A stretch of 64,000 bases of DNA from Pseudomonas putida NBRC 14164. Lineage in GTDB: Bacteria; Pseudomonadota; Gammaproteobacteria; Pseudomonadales; Pseudomonadaceae. Made by a program: the position numbers and the translations under genes. The notes below the pieces were generated by a model. It ran no database searches. It was not told the DNA's origin and saw only the letters and a program-made list of their open reading frames with translations. Positions 44,678 to 53,394 of the stretch are shown here, in pieces (positions within the stretch are counted from its first letter, which is position 1; each line of letters opens with the position of its first letter). The DNA lies in NCBI RefSeq assembly GCF_000412675.1, contig NC_021505.1, positions 1,358,501-1,422,500 on the forward strand. Direction: 5' to 3'.

Positions 44678-44748
44678 GTACCGGGGCCCTTCGCGAAAAA
44701 AGCGCGATTATACGGGCTGCCCGGTAGTAGCGGGGGCCGAATCGATAG

Positions 44749-45120
44749 TCAGTCTTTCTTCAACATGCCCGCCAGCGCGGCGAACGGGTTGTGGGTGGCC
44801 TTGGCGATGCTCGGCGTGCTGGTGGAGCCTTCGCTGAAGTACTGCTGGTCGGTGTAGCGCGAATGCTCGTTGTCGTGGCAGTACAGGCATAGCAGCTCCC
44901 AGTTGGAGCCGTCCTGCGGGTTGTTGTCGTGGTTGTGGTCACGGTGGTGCACGGTCAGCTCGCTCAGGCGCTTGCCGGCGAATTCGCGGGCGCAGCGGCC
45001 GCACACGTGCGGGTACATTCTCAGGGCCTTGTCGCGGTAGCCCATTTCCTTGTCACGCTTGGCATCGGCCAGGATGCGGTCGAGGCGCGCGGTGGCGGCG
45101 GCGGAAGAGGTGGAGCTCAT
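44749..45120 (-). CDS. yajD: YajD-type HNH nuclease
   Basis: A 123-residue protein with an HNH zinc-bound nuclease fold: CGRCAREF (first Cys pair), LTVHHRDHNHDNNPQDGSNWELLCLYCHDNEH (HNH histidine core and second Cys pair). Sequence and length fit the conserved YajD family; cellular role unknown. Minus strand, convergent with nothing; preceded by a 132-base divergent gap to the proline-rich protein. Confidence 0.92.
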   Translation of the reverse strand: MSSTSSAAATARLDRILADAKRDKEMGYRDKALRMYPHVCGRCAREFAGKRLSELTVHHRDHNHDNNPQDGSNWELLCLYCHDNEHSRYTDQQYFSEGSTSTPSIAKATHNPFAALAGMLKKD

Positions 45121-45252
45121 GGTGTTTCCTTTGTTCTGATCAGGCAGATGACGGTTATGGCATTGAGTCTAGCGCGCTTGCAGGGCAGGCGGACAGGCGA
45201 AAGCGGTGATTTAGGCGTAGCCTGTAAGCAGGTTCCCGACAGGAGGTTGCTG

Positions 45253-45531
45253 ATGTTTCACGCGATCCTCACCGCGTTGTTGATGGCTGGCCTGCCCATG
45301 GCCGAAGCTGCCAGCACGCCACCACGACTCACTACGCCAGTGCCTGGTGCACCGGGTACGCCCACGCCCACGCCATACCCGCAGATAACCCCGAGTACAC
45401 CGCCCAAGGCCTACGACAGCCAGCCGGGGGCGCCCTTGTTGCCGCCAATGCCAGTGCCCGGGCCGCCGAAGGACCAGCCATTGCCGGGGGTGCGGCAAGA
45501 CCCGCCGAGGCCGGCGGCGCAGGATGATTGA
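45253..45531 (+). CDS. Secreted proline-rich small protein
   Basis: A 92-residue precursor. A signal peptide of about 20 residues (FHAILTALLMAGLPMAEAAS) is followed by a low-complexity mature part rich in Pro, Thr and Gly with PTPTPYP, TPSTPPK and PPMPVPGPPKDQP stretches. AGGAGG lies six bases before ATG 45253, an excellent start. No domain recognised. Probably periplasmic or surface-exposed. Confidence 0.6.
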   Translation: MFHAILTALLMAGLPMAEAASTPPRLTTPVPGAPGTPTPTPYPQITPSTPPKAYDSQPGAPLLPPMPVPGPPKDQPLPGVRQDPPRPAAQDD

Positions 45532-45551
45532 GCATGAGCGGCCTGCGCCGG

Positions 45552-45643
45552 TCCTGTGGGAGCGGGCATGCCCGCGAACACCGGCGTAGCCGGTGCCAGG
45601 CACCGCGTTGACTGCTTCGCGGGCTTGCCCGCTCCCACAGGTA
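45552..45643. repeat. Inverted REP pair with extended spacer
   Basis: TCCTGTGGGAGCGGGCATGCCCGCGAACACCGGCGTAGCCGGTG and the mirrored CTTCGCGGGCTTGCCCGCTCCCACAGGT. The ACACCGGCGTAGCCGGTGCCA spacer recurs at 62272-62362, so the spacers of these two pairs share an ancestor. Confidence 0.85.
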
Positions 45644-45667
45644 TCGCGCAGGTGCTCAAACCTCCCT

Positions 45668-47710
45668 TCATGCGATACCTAATTCGCCAAACACGAACGC
45701 ATATTCCAGCGCCACATCCTTCAACCCCTGGTACCGCCCGCTCATCCCGCCGTGCCCAGCTCCCATCTCGGTCTTGAGCAGCAGCAGGTTGTTGTCGGTC
45801 TTGCGCGTCCGCAAGCGCGCTACCCACTTGGCTGCTTCCCAGTACTGCACGCGGCTGTCGTTGTAGCCCGCTACCACCAGCATCGCCGGGTAGGCCTGCG
45901 CTTCTACATTTTCGTAGGGCGCATACGCCTTGATCCGCTCATACACCTCCGGCTCCTCCGGGTTGCCCCATTCGTCGTATTCGGTCACCGTCAGTGGCAG
46001 CTCGGGGTCGAGCATGGTGTTGAGCACGTCGACAAACGGCACTTCGGCAATCGCACAGCGGAACAGCTCGGGCCGCAGGTTCAGCACTGCGCCTATCAGC
46101 AGGCCGCCGGCGCTGCCGCCGCTGATGGCCAGCCGCTCGGCAGTAGTCACGCCCTCGGCAATCAGGTGCTCGGCGCAGGCGATGAAGTCGCTGAAGGTGT
46201 TGGGCTTGTGCTCCTGCTTGCCGGCGCGGTACCAGGCTTCGCCCAGCTCGCCGCCGCCGCGCACGTGGGCGATGGCAAAGGCCACGCCGCGTTCCAGCAG
46301 GCTCAGGCGGGCATGGGAGAACCACGGGTCGAGGCTTTCGCCATAGGCGCCGTAACCGTACAGGTACAGCGGCACGGTTTTGCCCAGGTCCTGGCGGCGA
46401 CGCACCAGGCTGATCGGCACCTGGGTGCCGTCCGCGGCGGTTGCCCACAGGCGCTCGCTCACGTAGTCATCGGCATCGAACGCACCCAGCACCGGGGTTT
46501 CCTTGAGCACCGCCTGGGCGCCCGTGGCCAGCGCCAGCTGGCGCACCTGGGCTGGGCGGTTGAGCGCTTCGTAGCGCAGGCGTATGCGCGTACTGGCGAA
46601 CTCCAGGCTGTCCTGCACGTACAGGCTGTAGGCAGCGTCGGGGAGTTCCACGCGGTAGGCCGGCAGGCCTTGCGGGCGAACTTCGATGATCGGCAGGCCG
46701 CCTTCGCGCAGGCTCAGGGTGAGGGCGCCGGCATTCAGGCTGAGGCCTTCGAGCATGATCGCATCACGGTGTGCCACCAGCACCTGCCATTGTTCACGGC
46801 TGGGCACCGGTGTGACCGGGGCGTGGTACAGGGCGAAGTTGATACCGTCCTGGTTGGTGCGGATGAACCAGCGCCACTCGCCATCGAGCTGGCCATGGTC
46901 GGGGAAGTACTCATGGCCTTCGACACGCGGCGCCAGGCAGGTGAACGGCGCCTGCGGGGTTTCGGCGTCCAGTACCCAGGCCTCGCTGGTGGTCTTGCTG
47001 TTCAGCAGCAGCACCAGCTGGCACTCGGAACTGGTGCGGTAGCAGTGCAGGAAGAAGCGCCCGTCTGGTTCTTCGAACACCGTCGGCGCATCGTCGTTGC
47101 CCAGGGTGTGGCGGCGCAGGCGCCAAGGCCGGTGGGTGTCGTCCAGTTCGGCGAAGAACAGCGTCTGGCTGTCGTTGGCCCAGGTCAGGCTGCCGTCGCA
47201 GTCGTCGAAGGGCAGCGCGGTGATGCTGGCAGTGGCCAGGTCCTTGACGTACAGGGTGTAGATTTCATCGCCGCTGGTATCGAGGCTGTAGGCCAGCAGG
47301 CGGTGGTCGGGGCTGACGTTGAACGCCCCGAGCGACAGGAAGCCGCCATTGGCCAGGGCGTTGGGGTCGAGCAGCAGCTGCTCCTGGCTTTCATCCACGG
47401 TGTTCGAGTCGTCGGCCGGGCGCGGGCAGCGGTAGTGGCGTGGGTATTCGTCGCCTGCGGTGGTGCGGGTGTAATACAGGTAAGGGCCCCAGGGTGCCGG
47501 CAGCGACAGGTCGGTTTCCAGGATGCGGCCCTTGATCTCTTCGAACAATTGCTCGCGCAACGGCGCCTGGTCGGCCAGGCAGGCTTCCTGGTAGGCGTTT
47601 TCGGCTTGCAGGTAGGCGAGTACCTCGGGGGTGTCGCGCTGCTGCAGCCAGGCGTACGGGTCGGTGGCGTTGTCGGCGTGGGCGATGGGCGGCTGAGGCT
47701 TGTTGGGCAT
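45668..47710 (-). CDS. Prolyl oligopeptidase family protein, oligopeptidase B type (S9A)
   Basis: A 680-residue cytosolic serine peptidase. An N-terminal beta-propeller (about residues 60-400) precedes an alpha/beta hydrolase domain. Catalytic Ser lies in AISGGSAGGLLIGAVLN, Asp in VVAGYNDSRVQYWEAAKW, and His in EMGAGHGGMSGRYQ. LYGYGAYGESLDPWFSHARLSLLERGVAFAIAHVRGGGELGEAWY is a family hallmark. Prefers peptides cut after basic residues. ATG 47710 fits family start; the in-frame ATG at 47776 adds 22 residues into the neighbouring promoter. Confidence 0.93.
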   Translation of the reverse strand: MPNKPQPPIAHADNATDPYAWLQQRDTPEVLAYLQAENAYQEACLADQAPLREQLFEEIKGRILETDLSLPAPWGPYLYYTRTTAGDEYPRHYRCPRPADDSNTVDESQEQLLLDPNALANGGFLSLGAFNVSPDHRLLAYSLDTSGDEIYTLYVKDLATASITALPFDDCDGSLTWANDSQTLFFAELDDTHRPWRLRRHTLGNDDAPTVFEEPDGRFFLHCYRTSSECQLVLLLNSKTTSEAWVLDAETPQAPFTCLAPRVEGHEYFPDHGQLDGEWRWFIRTNQDGINFALYHAPVTPVPSREQWQVLVAHRDAIMLEGLSLNAGALTLSLREGGLPIIEVRPQGLPAYRVELPDAAYSLYVQDSLEFASTRIRLRYEALNRPAQVRQLALATGAQAVLKETPVLGAFDADDYVSERLWATAADGTQVPISLVRRRQDLGKTVPLYLYGYGAYGESLDPWFSHARLSLLERGVAFAIAHVRGGGELGEAWYRAGKQEHKPNTFSDFIACAEHLIAEGVTTAERLAISGGSAGGLLIGAVLNLRPELFRCAIAEVPFVDVLNTMLDPELPLTVTEYDEWGNPEEPEVYERIKAYAPYENVEAQAYPAMLVVAGYNDSRVQYWEAAKWVARLRTRKTDNNLLLLKTEMGAGHGGMSGRYQGLKDVALEYAFVFGELGIA

Positions 47711-47802
47711 TGGTGATCTCTTGGCTAGGGACAGGCAAACACTGTCTGCGCCCGGAAAAGTGTTTATCATAGGCATCTCTTTGCCTGGCTTGCACGAACA
47801 CC

Positions 47803-48300
47803 ATGACCGAGAACGACTACACCTTCGCCTGGGGCCTGTACGCCGTGGCCGCCCTGGGCTGCCTGCTGGTGGCCTTCAAGGTCACCGGCTGGATGTGGCG
47901 CTGGCTGCGCGAACCGCTGCGGGTGGTGCTGGCAGTGCTGCTGCTGACCCCGACCGTGGTCGACCCGGTCAAGGACAGCTTCGCCCCGGCCATCGCCATC
48001 ACCGCCCTGGATGTCGCCTTCAAGGTAGGTAACAACGCCTGGCGTGCGGTGTCCGACTTCGCCATGTACGGCATGATCGCCTTCGGCCTGTATTTCCTCT
48101 TCGTGCTGCTGCGCTGGCCGCTGGAAAAGCGCGCCAACGAGCGCCGTGCGCAAGCCGAGGCCGCCGCCAAGCGCCAGGCGGACGAGGATAACCAGGTCGG
48201 CGGGCAAGCGCCCTTGGCCGCTGAGCGCGGCGACCGTTACCGCGACGACCCACGCCCTGCCGCACCCCGCGGCAATGGCCGGGTCGAGCCCCGTTTGTAA
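47803..48300 (+). CDS. Small inner-membrane protein, three hydrophobic segments, charged tail
   Basis: A 165-residue protein. Hydrophobic segments lie at about 10-27 (WGLYAVAALGCLLVAFKV), 38-50 (LRVVLAVLLLTP) and 83-103 (AMYGMIAFGLYFLFVLLRW). A long charged C-terminal tail (about 110-165) follows with many Arg, Glu and Ala. It resembles conserved Pseudomonas hypothetical membrane proteins; I do not recognise a family. Same strand as the amidotransferase 18 bases downstream. Confidence 0.7.
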   Translation: MTENDYTFAWGLYAVAALGCLLVAFKVTGWMWRWLREPLRVVLAVLLLTPTVVDPVKDSFAPAIAITALDVAFKVGNNAWRAVSDFAMYGMIAFGLYFLFVLLRWPLEKRANERRAQAEAAAKRQADEDNQVGGQAPLAAERGDRYRDDPRPAAPRGNGRVEPRL

Positions 48301-48317
48301 ACGGAGGAGACACGCCT

Positions 48318-49091
48318 GTGTGCGAACTGCTGGGCATGAGTGCCAACGTCCCCACCGACATCGTTTTCAGCTTCACCGGCCTGATGCAGCGCGGTGGCCG
48401 TACCGGCCCGCACCGTGATGGCTGGGGTATCGGTTTCTACGAAGGCCGTGGCCTGCGCCTGTTCCAGGACCCGGCCGCGAGCAGCGAGTCGGAAGTGGCC
48501 AACCTGGTGCAGCGCTACCCGATCAAGAGCGAAGTGGTAATTGGCCATATCCGCCAGGCCAACGTCGGCCGGGTGTGCCTGTCCAACACCCACCCGTTCA
48601 TGCGGGAAATGTGGGGCCGCAACTGGTGCTTCGCGCACAACGGGCAATTGGGCGACTTCAAGGGCCTGGCCAGCTTCTACCGGCCGGTGGGCGACACCGA
48701 CAGCGAAGCGGCTTTCTGCGACCTGCTCAACCGCATCCGCAGTGCCTTCCCCGAGCCGGTGCCGGTGGAACAGCTGCTACCGGTGCTGGTCGAAGCCTGT
48801 GCCGGCTACCGTGGCCTGGGCGTGTTCAACTGCATGCTCAGCGACGGCGACTGGCTGTTCTGCTTCTGCTCGACCAAGCTGGTGCACATTACCCGCCGTG
48901 CGCCGTTTGGCGCCGCGCGGTTGAAGGATGTCGACCTGATCGTCGATTTTCATACCGAAACCACCCCCAACGACGTGGTCACGGTGATTGCCACCGAGGC
49001 CTTGACCGAGAACGAGACCTGGCACCGCTACGAGCCGGGTCAATGGGCCCTGTGGCGGCACGGCGAGTGCGTGGCGCACGGCCAGAGCTAA
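48318..49091 (+). CDS. Class II glutamine amidotransferase (YafJ-like)
   Basis: A 257-residue Ntn-hydrolase. Cys2 becomes the N-terminal nucleophile (CELLGMSANVPTD). GRTGPHRDGWGIGFYEG, VVIGHIRQANVGRV, NTHPF and WCFAHNGQLGDF form the glutamine site. It resembles stand-alone amidotransferases such as YafJ whose acceptor partner is unknown. Start is GTG 48318, preceded by GGAGGA. Probably co-transcribed with the flanking membrane protein genes. Confidence 0.93.
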   Translation: MCELLGMSANVPTDIVFSFTGLMQRGGRTGPHRDGWGIGFYEGRGLRLFQDPAASSESEVANLVQRYPIKSEVVIGHIRQANVGRVCLSNTHPFMREMWGRNWCFAHNGQLGDFKGLASFYRPVGDTDSEAAFCDLLNRIRSAFPEPVPVEQLLPVLVEACAGYRGLGVFNCMLSDGDWLFCFCSTKLVHITRRAPFGAARLKDVDLIVDFHTETTPNDVVTVIATEALTENETWHRYEPGQWALWRHGECVAHGQS

Positions 49092-49100
49092 GGACGCTGC

Positions 49101-49622
49101 ATGTTCAGAAGTTACCTGCGGTTGCTGCTGTTCACCTTCGGCCTGCTGGCCGGTATCCAGGTCCCGGGGCTGGTCAAGGACTATAGCCAACGGGTGGAGG
49201 CGCACCTGTTCGAATCACGCGAGGCGCTTGATGGGTTCCGGCAAACGGCCGAGCGCTTCTTCAAGGGCGACTTGCAGGCGTTGCTGCAGCATTACCGCAG
49301 CAGTGACGACCCGGTGTTCAACAGTGATGCCAACAGCATCGAAAGCCTGATGATCCGCAACCAACTGCTGGAAAACGAATGGCAGGCGCTGCAAGGGCCT
49401 TGGGCCCAGCGTACCTGGCATGTGCTGGTGCAGGCCGACCCGCAGCTGCGCGAAGAAACGCTCAATGGTTACAGCTACCAGATCCTGCTGGTGCCCGAGG
49501 CGATTGGCTGGGGTGTTGGCGCGGGGTTTGTGCTGGCCTTCGTGGTCGAAAGCCTGTTGCTGGGGCTTGGCTGGGTGATCCTGGGCGGGCGGCGCAGGGC
49601 AGTCAAGGAAAGTTGGCGATAA
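49101..49622 (+). CDS. DUF2937 family inner-membrane protein
   Basis: A 173-residue protein with one N-terminal membrane helix (SYLRLLLFTFGLLAGIQVPGL) and another near the C-terminus (WGVGAGFVLAFVVESLLLGLGWVILGG). A 100-residue periplasmic helical region lies between, with DYSQRVEAHLFESREALDGFRQTAERFFKGD. The pattern matches DUF2937. Starts nine bases after the amidotransferase stop. Function unknown. Confidence 0.85.
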   Translation: MFRSYLRLLLFTFGLLAGIQVPGLVKDYSQRVEAHLFESREALDGFRQTAERFFKGDLQALLQHYRSSDDPVFNSDANSIESLMIRNQLLENEWQALQGPWAQRTWHVLVQADPQLREETLNGYSYQILLVPEAIGWGVGAGFVLAFVVESLLLGLGWVILGGRRRAVKESWR

Positions 49623-49719
49623 GAATTCCCAATATACCTGTCATTTTTGCTAGTTGATGCCCTGGTGGATGCATGACTTAATTTTGATTGTTGTTTAAAT
49701 CAAGCCAAGTCACAGGGTG

Positions 49720-50625
49720 ATGAGCATGAAGCCTTTGAAGACGGCAGCAAGATTCTTCTATTCGAATGGTGCTGTTTCCACTTTGCAGGCTGGTGAAACT
49801 GTATCGTTCTTTCGGCATGCTCACTTGCTGTTGGGCGAACAAGCGGCCGGTTTAAGCCGGTTACCGTTGGTGGATAGGGCTGGAACGGTAGTTGGTGTTG
49901 GTGGCGTCGCTCAACACCTAGGGTACACGGCTTATGGCTTTTTGGGATTTAATCACTAAGCAATTGAGTCAAGAACCGGTTTTGTAGCGCAGCTTTTGGA
50001 TAAGCCTTCTTGTAGTTATTTGTTAGGCGCTGGGCGCCGCGTTTACTCACCCGCTCTCATGAGGTTTTATTCGGCGGATCCCCTCAGTCCATTTGATCGA
50101 GGTGGGTTTAATAGCTATGTTTATTGTTTGGGGGATCCGATTAATCGTATAGACCCGACCGGGCAATCTTCCTCTAGGCTCAGTCGGTTAATGCCTAAAT
50201 TTATCAAAATGCTCTCTCCGCGATACAGAGCGAAGAAAAAAGCCCAAAAAGAGGCGAAGGCTAAAATGGATGTTCAGGAAGCCTTCGATAAGGGTATAGA
50301 AAAAGGGCGTGAGGAAGGTTTCGTAGAGGGGTTTGAAGCTGGGGGGGATGCGCTTGGCCAAGCGAGCTATATGGAAGGCTTGAACGTTGGCTTAGCAACA
50401 GGTGCCGCTCAGGGACGGTTGTTCGAAAGGAAACTCCTTCGTAATGCAGCACTCTCGAAGAGTATGGAGGGGGTTCCAGCTACGGAGGTAATTGAAATGT
50501 TTGCGGATAACTCTACAGATCAGCTCTTTCGTACGGTACAAGATCAAGGCATGGAAATTAGAAGTTTGTCTTTTTCCATTGGTGAAGGTGAAATAATTAC
50601 AATTTCCAAACCTAGGCGGCGTTGA
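49720..50625 (+). pseudogene. RHS-repeat core protein interrupted by one in-frame TAA
   Basis: The frame is continuous from ATG 49720 to the stop at 50623-50625 except for TAA at 49957-49959. The first part ends in GYTAYGFLGFNH. After the stop it resumes AIESRTGF and continues to YLLGAGRRVYSPALMRFYSADPLSPFDRGGFNSYVYCLGDPINRIDPTG, the RHS-associated core. Small Pseudomonas RHS genes read LGFNGQ..ESRTG.YLLGNG here, so a single CAA-to-TAA change would explain the break. A 140-residue C-terminal region follows, helical and glycine-rich, unlike other RHS C-termini I know. The patch is visibly AT-richer than its neighbours, suggesting transfer. Confidence 0.7.
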
Positions 50626-50899
50626 GTTCAACGCTCGCTATCTCCCTTTTCCAGACGCAGTACGAAAAGCCTTGGTACTCGGTGATGCTCTGTTGAAAAC
50701 AGTCTCGGAACGCTCATTCACAATCCGTAAACTACGTTTTCGCCTGCCCGACCTTCGTTCCAAGAATTTCACACAGACTCTGGTGGCCGTGCGCAAGGTC
50801 GACTTTGTTTTCTACCGGGATGGCCCATGGCGTGCGCATCCTGGCGGCCTTGAGCTTGCCGGAAACACGCGTCAAACAGCTGCAGGCGCGGTAAGGTAA
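50597..50899 (+). other. Open fragment downstream of the RHS gene, no start
   Basis: Frame 2 is open for about 100 codons with no start codon near its beginning: GGVEFNARYLPFPDAVRKAL, then DALLKTVSERSFTIRKLRFRLPDLRSKNFTQTLVAVRKVDFVFY. The stop lies just before pxpA. The sequence looks protein-like, with a charged alternating pattern, and could be the tail of a lost gene or a frameshifted extension of the RHS C-terminus. No family recognised. Confidence 0.35.
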
Positions 50900-50903
50900 G
50901 CCT

Positions 50904-51683
50904 ATGAACAACAACAAGGGAGACCGCGTGGTGGAACGCCTGCTACTCAATTGCGACATGGGCGAGACTTTCGGCAGCTGGCGCATGGGCCTGGACGCCG
51001 AGGTAATGCCCTACATCGATTGCGCCAACATTGCCTGTGGCTACCACGCCGGCGACCCCGGCATCATGCGCCGCACCGTGGCCTTGGCGCTGGAGCATGG
51101 GGTAACCATCGGCGCGCACCCGGCCTACCCGGACCTGGTCGGCTTCGGCCGCCGCTCCATGGCCTGCAGCCCCGAGGAAATCCGCGACCTGCTGCACTAC
51201 CAGATCGGTGCGCTGGACGGCATCTGCAAAGTGCTGGGTGGCCGCGTGGCTTATGTGAAGCCCCATGGCGCGCTGTACAACGACATGATGGCCGACCCGC
51301 TCAAGCTGCGTACCGTACTGGAAGCTGTGGCGGCCTACGACAGCAACCTGCCTCTGATGCTGATGGCCACCGCCGACAACCGCGCCGCCCAGGCCCTGGG
51401 CGATGAAATCGGTGTGCCGCTGTGGTTCGAGGCGTTCGCCGACCGCGCCTACACCGCCAGCGGCCACCTGGTGTCGCGCCGTTTGCCTGGCGCGGTGCAT
51501 CACGACCCGGCGTTGGTGGTGGAGCAGGCGGTGCGCCTGGCCCGTGGCGATACGCTGGTGGCGGACGATGGCAGCGCCCTGCGCCTGCAGGCCAGCACCC
51601 TCTGCGTGCATGGCGACAACGACAGTTCGGTGGCGGCGGTGCGGCAGATACGCCAGGCTCTCGACGCCCTGGAGCCGCAATGA
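50904..51683 (+). CDS. pxpA: 5-oxoprolinase subunit A (LamB/YcsF family)
   Basis: A 259-residue subunit of the prokaryotic 5-oxoprolinase that opens oxoproline to glutamate using [61 protein letters not shown] and [12 protein letters not shown] are the LamB/YcsF signature. AAGG lies seven bases before ATG 50904; GTG 50928 with GGGAG upstream is an alternative. The stop overlaps pxpB by four bases. Cytosolic. Confidence 0.95.
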   Translation: MNNNKGDRVVERLLLNCDMGETFGSWRMGLDAEVMPYIDCANIACGYHAGDPGIMRRTVALALEHGVTIGAHPAYPDLVGFGRRSMACSPEEIRDLLHYQIGALDGICKVLGGRVAYVKPHGALYNDMMADPLKLRTVLEAVAAYDSNLPLMLMATADNRAAQALGDEIGVPLWFEAFADRAYTASGHLVSRRLPGAVHHDPALVVEQAVRLARGDTLVADDGSALRLQASTLCVHGDNDSSVAAVRQIRQALDALEPQ

Positions 51684-52366
51684 AAGCGCGTATCGAAGTG
51701 GTGGCCATCGACAGCCTGATGGTGCGCCTGTTCGACCGGATCGACGAGGCCAACATGCCCTGGATGCTCGCCGCCAGCCAGCGCCTGAGCGGCGTGTTCG
51801 GCGAGCACCTGCTGGACCTGGTGCCGTCCTACACCACGCTGATGGTGCAGTTCGACCTGCCACCGGGCGAGGCGAGGGCGCTGATCAACCAGGCGCTGGA
51901 GGGTTTGCAGCCAGACACCGGCAGCGGCGGCCGGCGCCACGAGATCCCGGTGTGGTACGACGCCAGCGTCGGCCCTGAACTGCCTGTGCTGGCGGCCCGC
52001 AGCGGGTTGAGTGAAGCCGAGGTTGTGCGCTTGCACAGCGAACGTGATTATCCCGTGTTCGCCTTGGGCTTCGCCCCCGGTTTCGGTTTCATGGGCCTGG
52101 TCGACGAACGCCTGGCCAGCCCACGCCTGAGCACCCCCCGCAAGCGGGTGGCGGCGGGTAGCGTGGGCATCGCCGAGCGCCAGACGGCGGCGTATCCGGC
52201 GGTATCGCCGGGTGGCTGGAACCTGATCGGGCGCACGCCGGTGCGCCTGTTCGACCGTGACCGTGACGGCTACAGCCTGTTGCAACCCGGCGACCGGGTG
52301 CGTTTCGTGCCGGTTTCGCGCAGCGAGTTCCTGGCGATGGGCGGCGACGTGGAGGCCCAAGGATGA
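51680..52366 (+). CDS. pxpB: 5-oxoprolinase subunit B (allophanate hydrolase subunit 1 family)
   Basis: A 228-residue subunit of the KipI family. [104 protein letters not shown] are hallmarks. Acts with PxpA and PxpC. ATGA overlaps with both neighbours indicate a coupled operon. Confidence 0.95.
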   Translation: MKARIEVVAIDSLMVRLFDRIDEANMPWMLAASQRLSGVFGEHLLDLVPSYTTLMVQFDLPPGEARALINQALEGLQPDTGSGGRRHEIPVWYDASVGPELPVLAARSGLSEAEVVRLHSERDYPVFALGFAPGFGFMGLVDERLASPRLSTPRKRVAAGSVGIAERQTAAYPAVSPGGWNLIGRTPVRLFDRDRDGYSLLQPGDRVRFVPVSRSEFLAMGGDVEAQG

Positions 52367-53280
52367 AGCAATTGAAGATCGAGGCCAGCACGCCGCTGTG
52401 CCAGTTGCAGGATGCCGGGCGCTTTGGCTTACGCCACCTGGGCGTGACCCAGGGTGGGGCGCTGGACTGGGTGGCGATGCGCTGGGCCAACTGGCTGCTG
52501 GGCAACCCGTTGGGGGCGCCGGTGGTCGAGGTGGCGCTGGGTGGCTTTTGCATGGTGGCCGAACAGGATTGCGTGCTGGCCCTGGCCGGTGCCGACCTGG
52601 ATGCCCGAGTCGATGACCAGCCTGTCGCGCCCTGGCGCAGCTTTGCCCTGGGCAAGGGCCAGCGCTTGATCCTGAAGCAGCCAAAGCAGGGTGTGCGGGC
52701 TTACCTGGCGGCACCGGGCGGGTTCCTGGGCGAAGATGTACTGGGCAGTTGTGCCACGGTGGTACGTGAAGCACTGGGTGGCATCGGTGGGCAGGGTGCG
52801 GCGCTGGCCAAAGGCCAGGCGTTAGCGTTTACCGTTAGCGATGCAACCCTGCGCGAGGTGCCGCCAGCGCTGCGCCCGCAGTACGCAGAAAAGCCTGTGC
52901 TCGACCTGGTGATGGGCGCACAGATCGGTGATTTCAGCGGTACCAGCCTGTTCGAAGCCTTCAACCGGGAGTGGACGCTGGACAGCCGGGCTGACCGCAT
53001 GGGCATCCGCCTATTGGGGCCGCAGCTGGTTTACCAGGGGGCGCCGATGATTTCTGAAGGGATACCGCTGGGGGCGGTGCAGGTGCCGCCGGATGGGCAG
53101 CCGATTGTGTTGCTCAATGATCGGCAGACCATTGGCGGGTATCCGCGGCTGGGGGCGTTGACGCCGTTGGCACTGGCGCAACTGGCGCAGTGCATGCCGG
53201 GGGCGGTGGCGCGGTTCAGGGCGGTGGTGCAGGATGAGGCCTGGCGGGAGCACCAGGTTTACCTGGGCCGTTGGTTGTAA
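52363..53280 (+). CDS. pxpC: 5-oxoprolinase subunit C (allophanate hydrolase subunit 2 family)
   Basis: A 305-residue subunit of the KipA family. It shows LCQLQDAGRFGLRHLGVTQGGALDWVAMRWANWLLGNP, RAYLAAPGGFLGEDVLGSCAT, and near the C-terminus ISEGIPLGAVQVPPDGQPIVLLNDRQTIGGYPRLG. Completes the PxpABC enzyme. A REP pair follows directly. Confidence 0.95.
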   Translation: MKQLKIEASTPLCQLQDAGRFGLRHLGVTQGGALDWVAMRWANWLLGNPLGAPVVEVALGGFCMVAEQDCVLALAGADLDARVDDQPVAPWRSFALGKGQRLILKQPKQGVRAYLAAPGGFLGEDVLGSCATVVREALGGIGGQGAALAKGQALAFTVSDATLREVPPALRPQYAEKPVLDLVMGAQIGDFSGTSLFEAFNREWTLDSRADRMGIRLLGPQLVYQGAPMISEGIPLGAVQVPPDGQPIVLLNDRQTIGGYPRLGALTPLALAQLAQCMPGAVARFRAVVQDEAWREHQVYLGRWL

Positions 53281-53283
53281 GGC

Positions 53284-53386
53284 TGCTGGCCCTTTCGCGG
53301 GCTTGCCCGCTCCCACAGGTATTCCACAAACCTCAGGGTCTGTGGTGCACCTGTGGGAGCGGGCGAGCCCGCGAAAAGGCCGGCAC
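53284..53386. repeat. Inverted REP pair
   Basis: TGGCCCTTTCGCGGGCTTGCCCGCTCCCACAGGT and the mirrored CACCTGTGGGAGCGGGCGAGCCCGCGAAAAGGCC between convergent pxpC and the VWA gene. Confidence 0.85.
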
Positions 53387-53394
53387 CGGCAACA

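Noticed and set aside
45752..47716. Long plus-strand open frame (654 codons)
   Set aside because: Antisense of the S9A peptidase with its full catalytic triad.
49996..50625. Separate RHS gene starting at TTG 49996
   Set aside because: It is in frame with the upstream part and the join lacks a ribosome binding site. A single broken gene explains both halves better.
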